In this document: one piece after another, positions 36,175 to 44,376 of the stretch
Numbering within the stretch: position 1 is the stretch's first letter
Layout: each line of letters begins with the position of its first letter
Assembly (NCBI GenBank): GCA_963725415.1
Contig: CAVRZY010000166.1
Location: 29,188-93,187 of the forward strand
Origin: CAVRZY01 sp963725415
GTDB lineage: Bacteria > Acidobacteriota > Terriglobia > Bryobacterales > Bryobacteraceae
Direction: 5' to 3'
DNA length: 64,000 nucleotides
Program-made: the position numbers and the translations under genes
Notes under the pieces: generated by a model
What the model saw: only the letters and a program-made list of their open reading frames with translations
Database searches by the model: none
What the model was told of the DNA's origin: nothing

Positions 36175-37488
36175 CTAATCTGAGGAGACAAGATTTCCGT
36201 CACTATCAAACTTGACCTCACCGGCAGGTTGAATGATTTTAATGTTTTTATTTGTTAATGCTTCCGAAACAAGGGGCTCGGAAATCCATAGGGTTTCGAT
36301 ATGTGATGTATTCATTATTCTTACAATTCTGGGTTTTGTTTTATCAATTTCCGTACAACAAAAAATGGCGGCCTGAAGAGCAAGCCTGTCATTTCGTAAT
36401 ATCATCGGCATACGTACCCCACTGACCACCGTGCATGTCAGTGCGTTGGGATAGGTCATGTCAAAATCCGTTTTATCATAAACCCTTTTTGTGGCAAAAT
36501 CAGCCATCCCAATACCGATCGCATTCCCATGTGTTTCTTCAGAAAGATCCAGAATGACATATCGTTGGAACTCCGGCCCACCGCTGGCATATGGCGTGCA
36601 GTAGGTTGCTGAAATATTGGGATCCGCCCCATCGCCGGAAAAGTTTTTTCCGATCTGATCGATCACAAGAATATCAAATTTCGGAAACAGGATTCGAGGC
36701 ATTAATCGCTTTGCTTCCATGAGTAAATCTTTTTCTCTTTCTTTTATTTCATTTTTCGGGATTGCTACTATTTTACAGGTATTATCAAATGCATTTTCGA
36801 TAAGCCCGATTCCAAAAAGAATCCTGGCATTTTTCAAAATAATATCGGCATAGGTTTCAACATTGCGGGCCATCCGGCCAAAGCCTTCCATGTGGCAGCT
36901 TTCAGCACCTTTCTGTTTTCCCATCCCGATGACCATCATTTTCAGCAAGCCGCTTTCATATGTCCCCCTAAATGCAGTATGCGGCTTTATTCTTCCGACA
37001 ACGATGATTCCATCAGCTTGAGATGCAATCTTGTCAAGATAGACAGATTTACCCTCAGGAGTATGTCCGATGATGACCGTTTCCATGCTTGATCTTATCG
37101 GAACACCCATTGTCTTTTCTGTCACATTATAACTGGCAAGAACTTCAAGTTGTCCTTCCGCGGTTGCTCCTCCATGACTTCCCATTGAGGGGAAGATAAA
37201 AGGCTTTCCGCCAAGTTTTTGCACATGAGCGATTATTCCCTTGAGAATTTGGTCAATATTCGCAACTCCTCGACTTCCTGCAGTAATTGCAATGCTCATT
37301 CCGGGTTTTATAGTGGAGGCTATTTCGTTTTTAGAAAACTCGTTGGCTATCGCTGTCGGTATATCCCGGATAGCGTTGTCTTCAAAAATCTGTTTTATTT
37401 TCGCCATCCGCGGGATCTCGATCGAACCGAGGATATTATCAATGACACCATAGCGATCCCACGTACTATCTTTTAATAACTCACTCAT
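36175..37488 (-). CDS. LarA-like (lactate racemase domain, DUF2088) protein
   Basis: The ~437-residue protein has GMSIAITAGSRGVANIDQIL, FPSMGSHGGATAEGQLEVL, KPHTAFRGTYESGLLKMMVIGMGKQKGAESCH and VIDQIGKNFSGDGADPN, the pattern of the LarA-like racemase superfamily. Lactate racemase uses a nickel-pincer cofactor; other members racemise different 2-hydroxy acids, and the substrate here is unknown. Its place before a UxaA lyase suggests racemising a 2-hydroxy acid before elimination. The ATG at 37488 follows AAGGG. Codon use is much A+T-richer than in the acidobacterial section. Confidence 0.72.
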   Translation of the reverse strand: MSELLKDSTWDRYGVIDNILGSIEIPRMAKIKQIFEDNAIRDIPTAIANEFSKNEIASTIKPGMSIAITAGSRGVANIDQILKGIIAHVQKLGGKPFIFPSMGSHGGATAEGQLEVLASYNVTEKTMGVPIRSSMETVIIGHTPEGKSVYLDKIASQADGIIVVGRIKPHTAFRGTYESGLLKMMVIGMGKQKGAESCHMEGFGRMARNVETYADIILKNARILFGIGLIENAFDNTCKIVAIPKNEIKEREKDLLMEAKRLMPRILFPKFDILVIDQIGKNFSGDGADPNISATYCTPYASGGPEFQRYVILDLSEETHGNAIGIGMADFATKRVYDKTDFDMTYPNALTCTVVSGVRMPMILRNDRLALQAAIFCCTEIDKTKPRIVRIMNTSHIETLWISEPLVSEALTNKNIKIIQPAGEVKFDSDGNLVSSD

Positions 37489-37722
37489 TTGAACCACCCT
37501 TTGGTATAAGAAGTTGCTGTTTCATGCGCTGAGGATAAGAAAAATGGTCTGGAATGTCAACGGATTTTATCGATAACGAGGGAACGATGAAATCTTTGCT
37601 CCCGATCGACATCCGTTTTTTATCCTTACTTTTGGTTTGTTTTTTCCGCTGATCGCGTGTATGAAATTACCCATGATCGCCTCAGGCGCATGTCGTGATA
37701 AAATCGTTGGGAGGTAATGAAG

Positions 37723-37958
37723 ATGCCCCATGTCATCGTCAAGCTTTATCCCGGAAGATCGGAGGAGCAAAAGCAGCGGCTGACCGAAGAAATTGCCAAG
37801 GATGTGGTAGAGATCATCAAGTGCCCGGAGGCGGCCGTCTCGGTGGCCTTGAGGAAGTCTCACAGGCGGACTGGCCGGAGAAGGTCTACAGGCCGGACAT
37901 CCTGGAAAAGAAAGAGACCCTCTACCTGAAACCGGGGTACAAGAACCCCTTTGAGTAA
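37723..37958 (+). CDS. 4-oxalocrotonate tautomerase-family protein, one frameshift
   Basis: PHVIVKLYPGRSEEQKQRLTEEI places the catalytic N-terminal proline after the initiator Met, and DVVEIIKCPEAAVSVAL follows. The frame shifts near 37850. One frame over, EEVSQADWPEKVYRPDILEK continues to GYKNPFE and the stop at 37958. The ~78-residue size fits the PptA-like branch. GGGAGG eight bases upstream favours the ATG at 37723 over the one at 37717. The substrate is unknown. Confidence 0.75.
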
Positions 37959-38051
37959 AAGGGCTGTTTGCCTTTTCCCGAATGCCCGTGTATCATTAAT
38001 CCTCATGAAAATCCGCGCTTGTTGTTTGCGGATGTAGAAAGGAGATCCTCC

Positions 38052-38968
38052 ATGGATAAAACCCGAAAGATCCGGAAGGTCATCAAAGGCAGACCCGTCC
38101 TCGAAGGGGCGGGGGTCCACCTGAAGCGGGTGTTCGGCTTCAACAAGGGGCCGGAGTTCGATCCGTTTCTGCTGCTCGACGATTTCCGTGCGGACGATCC
38201 CCGGGATTACTCTGAAGGGCTTCCCCTGGCACCCCCACCGCGGGATCGAGACGATCACCTACATCCTGGACGGAAGGGTCGAGCACGGGGACAGCATGGG
38301 AAACCAGGGGCGTGATCGGCCCCGGCGACGTCCAGTGGATGACGGCCGGCAGCGGCATCATCCACCAGGAGATGCCGAAAGGGGATGAAACGGGCCGCAT
38401 GGGGGGCTTCCAGCTCTGGGCCAATCTCCCCGCCTCCCACAAGATGATGGACCCCCGCTACCGCGACGTGAAAAGCGGCCAGATCCCGGAGGTCCGCGCT
38501 GCAAACGGCGCCACGATCCGGATCATCTGCGGCGAGGTCGGAGGGACCAAGGGACCGGTCCGGGACATCGTCACCGATCCCGAATACCTCGACGTGACGG
38601 TGCCGGCGGGGACGGAGTTCACCCACCGGACCCGGCCGGGGCACACCGTCTTCGCCTACGTGATCGGCGGCCGCGGCCATTTCTGCAGAGAAAAGAACCC
38701 GTTTTCCTACGAGGTCGAGGGGAGGAACTATTTCGACATCGAGCGGAATCCTTTTGCGGCCGACGGGGATCTCGTCCTGTTTGCCGACGGGGAGCAGATT
38801 GCCGTCTCCACGGAGGCGGAGCCGGTCCGGTTCCTCCTCATGGCCGGGAAGCCGATCGGGGAACCGGTCGCCTGGTACGGCCCCATCGTGATGAACACGC
38901 AGGAGGAGCTGCGGATCGCCTTCGAGGAGTACGAAAACGGCACCTTCATCAAGCACAAAAAGGCTTGA
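38052..38968 (+). CDS. Pirin-family bicupin protein, two frameshifts
   Basis: The first cupin reads KVIKGRPVLEGAGVHLKRVFGF and DPFLLLDDFRADDP. After a shift near 38218 come GFPWHPHRGIETITYILDGRVEHGDSMGN, with the metal ligands HPHRG of pirin. After a second shift near 38305, GDVQWMTAGSGIIHQEMPKG completes the metal site (H, E). The C-terminal cupin ends at HKKA. Bacterial pirins act as quercetinases or regulators. GAAAGGAGATCC precedes the ATG. Corrected length is about 305 residues, normal for the family. Confidence 0.82.
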
Positions 38969-38984
38969 CCCGATAAAAATCCGC

Positions 38985-39013
38985 TTGACAAGATGAAATC
39001 GGATTGTTAATGG
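38985..39013 (+). promoter_or_regulatory. Candidate promoter of the ilv leader and ilvBN
   Basis: TTGACA (38985-38990) is a perfect -35 box. A 17-base spacer leads to TAATGG (39008-39013), a weak -10. This puts transcription start about 25 bases before the leader peptide ATG at 39044. Confidence 0.45.
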
Positions 39014-39043
39014 AAAGCCACACGTTATATAAAAAGGAAATTT

Positions 39044-39130
39044 ATGGAAAGAGTCAGGACCATAGCCAACCCCGTACAGATCGCGATAATTAGCGGGATT
39101 ATTATTCCCTCCTGCATAGGGGCTGGGTGA
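39044..39130 (+). CDS. Ile/Val-rich leader peptide of the ilvBN attenuator
   Basis: A 28-codon frame with AAGGA upstream encodes eight isoleucines and two valines, including IAII and GIII runs, and no leucine. Its stop codon (39128-39130) lies inside GGTGATGG, the sequence that can pair with the 5' arm of the downstream terminator. This is the expected arrangement of an attenuation control peptide: scarce charged Ile-tRNA would stall the ribosome upstream and free the antiterminator. No other function is needed. Confidence 0.8.
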   Translation: MERVRTIANPVQIAIISGIIIPSCIGAG

Positions 39131-39171
39131 TGGTCTGTTCTTAAAAAAGAGTGAACAAAAAAACCGTTACC
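39126..39171 (+). promoter_or_regulatory. Antiterminator pairing of the ilvBN attenuator
   Basis: GGTGATGG (39126-39133) can pair over all eight positions, with two G-U wobbles, with CCGTTACC (39164-39171), the 5' arm of the terminator. The two structures exclude each other. A ribosome that reaches the leader stop codon covers GGTGATGG and lets the terminator form. CCCT and AGGG (about 39107-39121) may form the pause hairpin. Confidence 0.7.
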
Positions 39172-39192
39172 GACCCTGGTAACGGTTTTTTT
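39157..39192 (+). terminator. Attenuator terminator before ilvB
   Basis: CCGTTACC (39164-39171) and GGTAACGG (39178-39185) form a perfect 8-bp stem with a 6-base loop, extended by A/T pairing and followed by seven T residues. It ends 32 bases before the ilvB start and is the regulated terminator of the leader. Confidence 0.88.
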
Positions 39193-39224
39193 ATTTGGGG
39201 AAAAGCAAAAGGAGGAGAATAGCC

Positions 39225-40928
39225 ATGCAGCAGACCGGATCGCAGATCCTTTTTACGGCCTTGAAGGAAGAAAACGTCGATACCCTCTTCGGTTATCCGG
39301 GAGGATGCGTCATGGATATCTATGACGAGCTGTTCCGGCAGGATATCCGGCACATCCTGGTGCGCCACGAACAGGGGGCCATCCATGCCGCCGACGGTTA
39401 CGCCAGGGCTTCCGGCCGGGTCGGCGTCTGCCTGGTCACATCGGGACCCGGCGCCACCAACACGGTGACCGGGATCGCCAACGCCTACATGGATTCCATT
39501 CCCGTGGTCGTCCTCACCGGGCAGGTCCCCACGGCGATGATCGGCAACGACGGTTTCCAGGAAGTGGACATCACCGGCATCACCCGGACCTGCACGAAAC
39601 ACAACTTCCTGGTCCGGCAGATCGGCGATTTGCAAAGGACAATCCGGGAGGCCTTTCATATTGCCCGTTCGGGACGACCGGGACCGGTTCTCGTCGATCT
39701 TCCCAAGGATGTGATCCAGTCGGTCATGGAAACGGATCGCCCCGCGACCGCCCTTCCGCCCGAAGAGGAGCCCTGTCCGGATCTCGAAGGGCTCTGCAGC
39801 GAAGCCCTGAAGCTGCTCCTCAAGGCGAAAAAACCGCTCATCATCGTCGGGGGAGGGGTGATTCTCGGAAAAGCCTCCGAGGAGTTCCGGACCTTCGCGA
39901 GAAAATTTCAGATCCCGGTCGTATCGACCCTGATGGGGCTCGGCGCCTTCCCCGCGAGCGATCCGCTCTGGACCGGCATGTTGGGCATGCACGGCGCCTA
40001 CTACGCCAACATGGCCGTCAGCCAATGCGATGTTCTCATGGCCGTCGGCGTCCGGTTCGACGATCGCGCGACGTCGAAGGTCGAGGCCTTCGCCCCCCAC
40101 GCCAGGATCATCCACATCGATATCGATCCCGTCTCCATCGACAAGATCATCCGGACCGATGTCTCCATCGTCAGCCACTGCGCCCCGGCTCTTACGACCC
40201 TCCTTCGTCTCAGCGACGCACAGGGGCTCAGACGGCCCGAGGGGCAAATCCACGCCTGGCACAACCAGATCCGTCAATGGAAGGCGGAAATGCCCCTGAG
40301 CTACTGCCGCAACCAGAACATCAAACCCCAGTACGTCATCGAGAAGCTCCATCAGCTTACGCAGGGCCGGGCGATCATCGCGACCGAAGTGGGCCAGAAC
40401 CAGATGTGGGCGGCCCAGTTTTACCGTTTCAACGAGCCCAACACCTTCCTCACCTCGGGAGGGCTGGGAGCGATGGGGTTCGGACTCCCCGCCGCCATCG
40501 GCGCCCAGGTGGCCTGCCCGGACCGGACCGTGGTGGACGTGGCGGGAGACGGCAGCATCCAGATGAACATCCAGGAACTGGGTACGATAGTCCATTACGG
40601 CCTGCCCGTCAAAGTCGTCATCCTGAACAATCTTTACCTCGGCATGATCCGCCAGTGGCAGGAGCTCTTCTACGGGCGCCGCTACTCCCAGTCCGACATG
40701 ACCCAGGCCCCCGACTTCGTCAAGCTGGCCGAGGCCTATGGCATCAAAGGCCTCAGGGCCACCAAACCCAATGAGGTGAAACGGGTCCTCAAGGAGGGTC
40801 TGGAGACCCCCGGCCCGGTGGTGATGGACTTCCACGTGGAGCCGGAGGAAAATGTGTTTCCGATGGTGAAACCGGGAACGCCGCTGACGGAGATGGCCTT
40901 CGGCAAGGTCCGTGCCGCGGTGGCATGA
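39225..40928 (+). CDS. ilvB: Acetolactate synthase, large catalytic subunit
   Basis: The 567-residue thiamine-diphosphate enzyme condenses pyruvate into acetolactate or acetohydroxybutyrate, the first common step of Val, Leu and Ile synthesis. It has TLFGYPGGCVMDIYDEL with the catalytic Glu in HEQGAIHAADGYARASG, the central domain IIVGGGVILG, and the cofactor motif GDGSIQMNIQEL near the C-terminus. GGAGGAG precedes the ATG at 39225; the frame extends 30 bases upstream into the terminator and those codons are unlikely to be used. ilvN follows, and both are under the leader attenuator. Confidence 0.95.
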   Translation: MQQTGSQILFTALKEENVDTLFGYPGGCVMDIYDELFRQDIRHILVRHEQGAIHAADGYARASGRVGVCLVTSGPGATNTVTGIANAYMDSIPVVVLTGQVPTAMIGNDGFQEVDITGITRTCTKHNFLVRQIGDLQRTIREAFHIARSGRPGPVLVDLPKDVIQSVMETDRPATALPPEEEPCPDLEGLCSEALKLLLKAKKPLIIVGGGVILGKASEEFRTFARKFQIPVVSTLMGLGAFPASDPLWTGMLGMHGAYYANMAVSQCDVLMAVGVRFDDRATSKVEAFAPHARIIHIDIDPVSIDKIIRTDVSIVSHCAPALTTLLRLSDAQGLRRPEGQIHAWHNQIRQWKAEMPLSYCRNQNIKPQYVIEKLHQLTQGRAIIATEVGQNQMWAAQFYRFNEPNTFLTSGGLGAMGFGLPAAIGAQVACPDRTVVDVAGDGSIQMNIQELGTIVHYGLPVKVVILNNLYLGMIRQWQELFYGRRYSQSDMTQAPDFVKLAEAYGIKGLRATKPNEVKRVLKEGLETPGPVVMDFHVEPEENVFPMVKPGTPLTEMAFGKVRAAVA

Positions 40929-40954
40929 ACCATCAATAAGGAAAGGGAACAACC

Positions 40955-41449
40955 ATGCCGACCCAGTTAAAAGAACGGGCGATAGCCGTGATCGTCAACA
41001 ACAGGCCCGATGTCCTGGCCCGCATCGCCGGCACCTTCAGCGCCCGGGGGTTCAATATCGAAAGCATCTCGGCGAATATCACCCGGAACCCGGCCGTGAC
41101 CAAGATCATCATTACCACCCTGACGACGCAGGATACGATCGCCAAGGTCATCAAGCAGTTGAACCGTCTGGTCGATGTGCTGGAGGCCAAAAGACTCCGC
41201 CGACCCCATGCCGTCAGAAGGGAAATGATCATCGCCCGCGTCCCGCGGACTAAGGAGCGGCAGGCGGCGATCCGGGAACTCGTCGAGACCCGCGGCGGAA
41301 AAGTGATCAACGAAGAATCCGACGCCGTCATCCTGGAATTTACCGGGGACAAGGAGGAGCTCGAAGAGATCCTGACCCGCCTGGAGGCGCTGGGGATGGA
41401 AGACTTTGCCCGAACCGGCGTCATCGCCCTGGAGAGGGGCAAGTCCTGA
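40955..41449 (+). CDS. ilvN: Acetolactate synthase, small regulatory subunit
   Basis: The 164-residue protein has an N-terminal ACT domain (IAVIVNNRPDVLARIAGTFSARGFNIESIS) that binds valine for feedback inhibition, and the second domain REMIIARVPRTKERQAAIRELVETRGGKVI, ending ARTGVIALERG. Length and order are standard. It follows ilvB by 26 bp behind AAGGAAAGG and should form the holoenzyme with it. Confidence 0.95.
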   Translation: MPTQLKERAIAVIVNNRPDVLARIAGTFSARGFNIESISANITRNPAVTKIIITTLTTQDTIAKVIKQLNRLVDVLEAKRLRRPHAVRREMIIARVPRTKERQAAIRELVETRGGKVINEESDAVILEFTGDKEELEEILTRLEALGMEDFARTGVIALERGKS

Positions 41450-41472
41450 ACATGAAGCCATACCTCGCACGG

Positions 41473-41602
41473 CAATCGGTACCCCATAAAGCCATATGAG
41501 CGATCCCGGGATCCAACCGGTCAAGCCGTCCACCATGGCCGCTTCCTCCAGCTCAAGGGGGATCGTCAACTCTATGGACGAAAGGAGTTTATTTTTTCGC
41601 AG
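41473..41602 (-). pseudogene. Fragment of a sugar ABC-transporter permease (EAA loop)
   Basis: The minus strand reads SSIELTIPLELEEAAMVDGLTGW, the cytoplasmic EAA loop (EAA---DG) by which MalG-type permeases contact their ATPase, followed by the start of a hydrophobic helix. The rest of the ~280-residue gene is absent on both sides. It is a relic in the gap between ilvN and the HtrA-like gene and may mark another rearrangement or join. Confidence 0.5.
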
Positions 41603-41613
41603 AAAGGAGTAAT

Positions 41614-42630
41614 ATGACATATCAGAGGTGCGCTATGAAAAGAATATGGATGATGGCTACGGTCATGCTTATTATCGGTATGGTTTGTAATGCCTATGCC
41701 GTTTCCGCCGAAGAGGAGATTTTGAGTGCCGTGGTTCGGATACGGTCCGTTTTCCCTGCCAATGTTAGTTCTGCAGACACGCTGGGAACTGAACGAGTAG
41801 GCAATGGAGTGGTTATTGATGCCGAAGGAACGATTCTGACACTCTCGTTCCTCACGAGAGACGCCGAAACGATCGAGGTGACAGGTCCGGATAACGAACC
41901 TGTTGCGGCAACACTTATAGGATATGATTATAGTACCGGTTTTAGTCTGTTGCGGACGAATAAATCCCTGGGGGTCACTCCCATCAAGTTGGGTCAGTCT
42001 TCATCACTCGCAGTCGGCGATCTAACCATTGTAGCAGGTGCCGGTGGAGTACAAGAGTTGCAAATGGCACAGGTCGTCAGTCGCAAGGAGTTTGCGGGTT
42101 CATGGGAATATCTCCTTGAAGATGCAATTTTTACCGCACCTGCCTTTGCAGATTTCAGCGGAGCGTCACTGATCAATAGTAAGGGACAGCTGGTTGGAAT
42201 CGGTTATCTTTTCACGCCGATTTCACTGCAGGAATATGGTTTGGTGCCCTGTAACATGTTTATTCCCATCGACGCACTCAATCCGATTCTGGCCGACCTG
42301 AAGACTATCGGAAGGCCACTGAAGGTAAAAAGGCCGTGGCTGGGTATTAATGCGGAGGAAGCACATGGCCGGGTCTTCATCACCAAAGTCACAGCGGGAG
42401 GACCAGCCGAAAAGGCAGGTCTGAAGGCGGAAGACATGATTATTTCGGTTGATGGGAAAGAAGTGCGTGGTCTTGCCGATTTTTACCGTAAGATTTGGAG
42501 TGTTGGCGATGCCGGCGTCCTGATTCCCTTGACCGTTCTTAAGGGAGACAAGATTCAAGACATAAAGATTCTCTCAGCCGACCGTTATAAAGCAGTGAGG
42601 GCAAGATCCCGGGAAGATATCAAATTATAA
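41614..42630 (+). CDS. HtrA-like protein with degenerate protease domain and PDZ domain
   Basis: The signal peptide (RIWMMATVMLIIGMVCNAYAVSA) is followed by a chymotrypsin-fold domain with the HtrA order. The usual His context (ILTNxHV) reads ILTLSFLTRDAE with no His. The Asp region is YDYSTGFSLLR, and the Ser region is DFSGASLINSKGQLVGI instead of GNSGGPL. A C-terminal PDZ domain follows (PWLGINAEE, GGPAEKAGLKAEDMIISVDG). It is probably a non-catalytic periplasmic binding or chaperone protein. AAGGAG five bases upstream supports the start. Confidence 0.75.
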   Translation: MTYQRCAMKRIWMMATVMLIIGMVCNAYAVSAEEEILSAVVRIRSVFPANVSSADTLGTERVGNGVVIDAEGTILTLSFLTRDAETIEVTGPDNEPVAATLIGYDYSTGFSLLRTNKSLGVTPIKLGQSSSLAVGDLTIVAGAGGVQELQMAQVVSRKEFAGSWEYLLEDAIFTAPAFADFSGASLINSKGQLVGIGYLFTPISLQEYGLVPCNMFIPIDALNPILADLKTIGRPLKVKRPWLGINAEEAHGRVFITKVTAGGPAEKAGLKAEDMIISVDGKEVRGLADFYRKIWSVGDAGVLIPLTVLKGDKIQDIKILSADRYKAVRARSREDIKL

Positions 42631-42686
42631 ATCTATGATTATACGTCTGAATACGAATATCGAATCAAATCTTTCTTAAAAAACAG

Positions 42687-43453
42687 GTGAATCCTTTGCA
42701 CATCAATTTGGATGGAAAAGTGGCCATCGTGACGGGCGCCGGTAGAGGGATTGGAAAGGCGATTGCCAAAGCACTGGCTGCTGCGAATGCCAGGGTTGTC
42801 GTTAATGATGTTGATTTGAACGCTGCTATGCAGGTTGCAGAGGATATAGAATCTACCGGTGGAGAAGCTTCGCCGGATAAGGCCGATGTCCGCATTAGAA
42901 GCGAAATCAGCGAGATGGTTGAAAATGTCGTTCAGAAGTGGGGCGGGATCCATATTCTGGTCAACAACGCAGGCGTCGTTTCCCGAAACCCGCCGAAGAG
43001 TTAACCGAAGAAGAATGGGACAGGGTTATCGATGTAAACCTCAAAGGGACTTTCCTTTGTGCCCAAACGGTCGCAAAGGCCATGATTCAAAAAGGGAATG
43101 GTGGAAAGATTATAAACTTGTCTTCGATCATGGGCACCGTTGCCCTTCCTCCCAGAGCGCCCTATTGTGCCAGCAAAGGCGGAATTATTGCACTTACGAA
43201 GGACTTGGCCGCCGAGTGGGCGAAGTACCGGATCACGGTAAACACCATTGCCCCCGGATGGACCATAACCGAAATGACTCAATCCTACTTTTCTCAGGAA
43301 GAAGTCCGCCGGTTTCTTCTGGATCGGATACCTCTCAATCGCCTGGGACAACCCGAGGATGTTGCCAACCTCGCCGTTTTTCTGTCGTCTGAGTATTCTG
43401 ATTACATAACAGGGCAGGCGATACACGTGGATGGAGGTTGGACCGTTCTATAG
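42687..43453 (+). CDS. Short-chain dehydrogenase/reductase (FabG-like), one frameshift
   Basis: The NAD(P) motif TGAGRGIGKAIAKALA and VNNAG appear in the first frame. The frame shifts near 42995, and the second part has EWDRVIDVNLKGTFL, the catalytic Ser region INLSSIMG, Tyr/Lys in YCASKGG and the C-terminal GQAIHVDGGWTVL. Corrected length is about 255 residues, standard for a classical SDR. GTG at 42687 is the likely start. The substrate is unknown. Confidence 0.82.
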
Positions 43454-43546
43454 CGGAGCATTTACCCGGAAGCAAGTTTTATGCGGACGCATGGAGGGAT
43501 GAAAGGGATTATCCCCCTAAAAAATGGAAGAGAGGAGTTGTATCCC

Positions 43547-44086
43547 ATGATGGACCGTAAGGAATTGGAGGCACTGTTTCATAAACACGGCTACACGGAT
43601 TTTAAGTGGGTGGAGCCCGGAGAGGTGGTCGTCTCCCAATGGGTGCGAACGAAGTGCATGTTCGGCTGCGGCAATTACGGCCATAATGCAACCTGTCCCC
43701 CGAATGTCCCTTCTGTTGCAGAGGTTCGGCAGCTCTTTGCCGAATACCGTGCAGTGGTGATCTTCCATTTTGCGCATGCGGTGGATAAGCCTGAAGACCG
43801 GCATGCCTGGACAAGAGGGGTTAACCAGGAACTTCTGAAACTGGAGAGGGCGCTCTTCCTGGCGGGCCATTACAAAGCATTTCTCCTGTGTTGCGACAGC
43901 TGCTATCTCTGTACCGACTGCTCGGAAACCAGGGGAACGTGCAAAATTCCGCGGTCGGCCCGGCCCTCCCCCGAATCCATGGCGATCGATGTTTTTGCAA
44001 CCGTCCGCAAGGTCGGTTTTCCCATTGAGGTTCTTACGGAATACTCGCAAGCAATGAACCGTTACGCGTTCCTGCTCATTGAATAG
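43547..44086 (+). CDS. DUF2284 predicted metal-binding protein
   Basis: The 179-residue protein has the cysteine-rich DUF2284 pattern: WVRTKCMFGCGNYGHNATCPPN near residue 35 and CCDSCYLCTDCSETRGTC near 123, then RPSPESMAIDVFATVRKVG. The grouped cysteines probably hold an iron-sulfur cluster or other metal. The role is unknown. It is common in anaerobes. AGAGGAG nine bases before the ATG at 43547 sets the start. The ~290 bases that follow contain no supported gene. Confidence 0.82.
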   Translation: MMDRKELEALFHKHGYTDFKWVEPGEVVVSQWVRTKCMFGCGNYGHNATCPPNVPSVAEVRQLFAEYRAVVIFHFAHAVDKPEDRHAWTRGVNQELLKLERALFLAGHYKAFLLCCDSCYLCTDCSETRGTCKIPRSARPSPESMAIDVFATVRKVGFPIEVLTEYSQAMNRYAFLLIE

Positions 44087-44376
44087 CGCTGGTTTCTCTA
44101 TGATCGAAAGCTTCTACATAATCTGAGATGCTGCGCTTGGGAATCCCTGAAGGTCATTTACCGCAGTGAACAAGGAGTCAGAGATATTTTTCCCGGTCTG
44201 CCGCCGCAGATAACGACGGTTATTGCGGGGAAATTCAAAAATCTCTGTCGGCGCCCGTTCCGGCAGGCACCGACGGGGAAGAGCGCCCTCAGGACGCTCC
44301 CCGGCTCCCGTGCAATGCAGGGCGGATCTTATGCCGACCCCGATCCGGGGTGGGCAGGTTGAAGGAATCTGTCGCT

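Noticed and set aside
39141..40952. A 603-codon open frame antisense to ilvB
   Set aside because: It mirrors ilvB codons in G+C-rich sequence, is rich in His, Asp and Gly without any family pattern, and ilvB is unmistakable.
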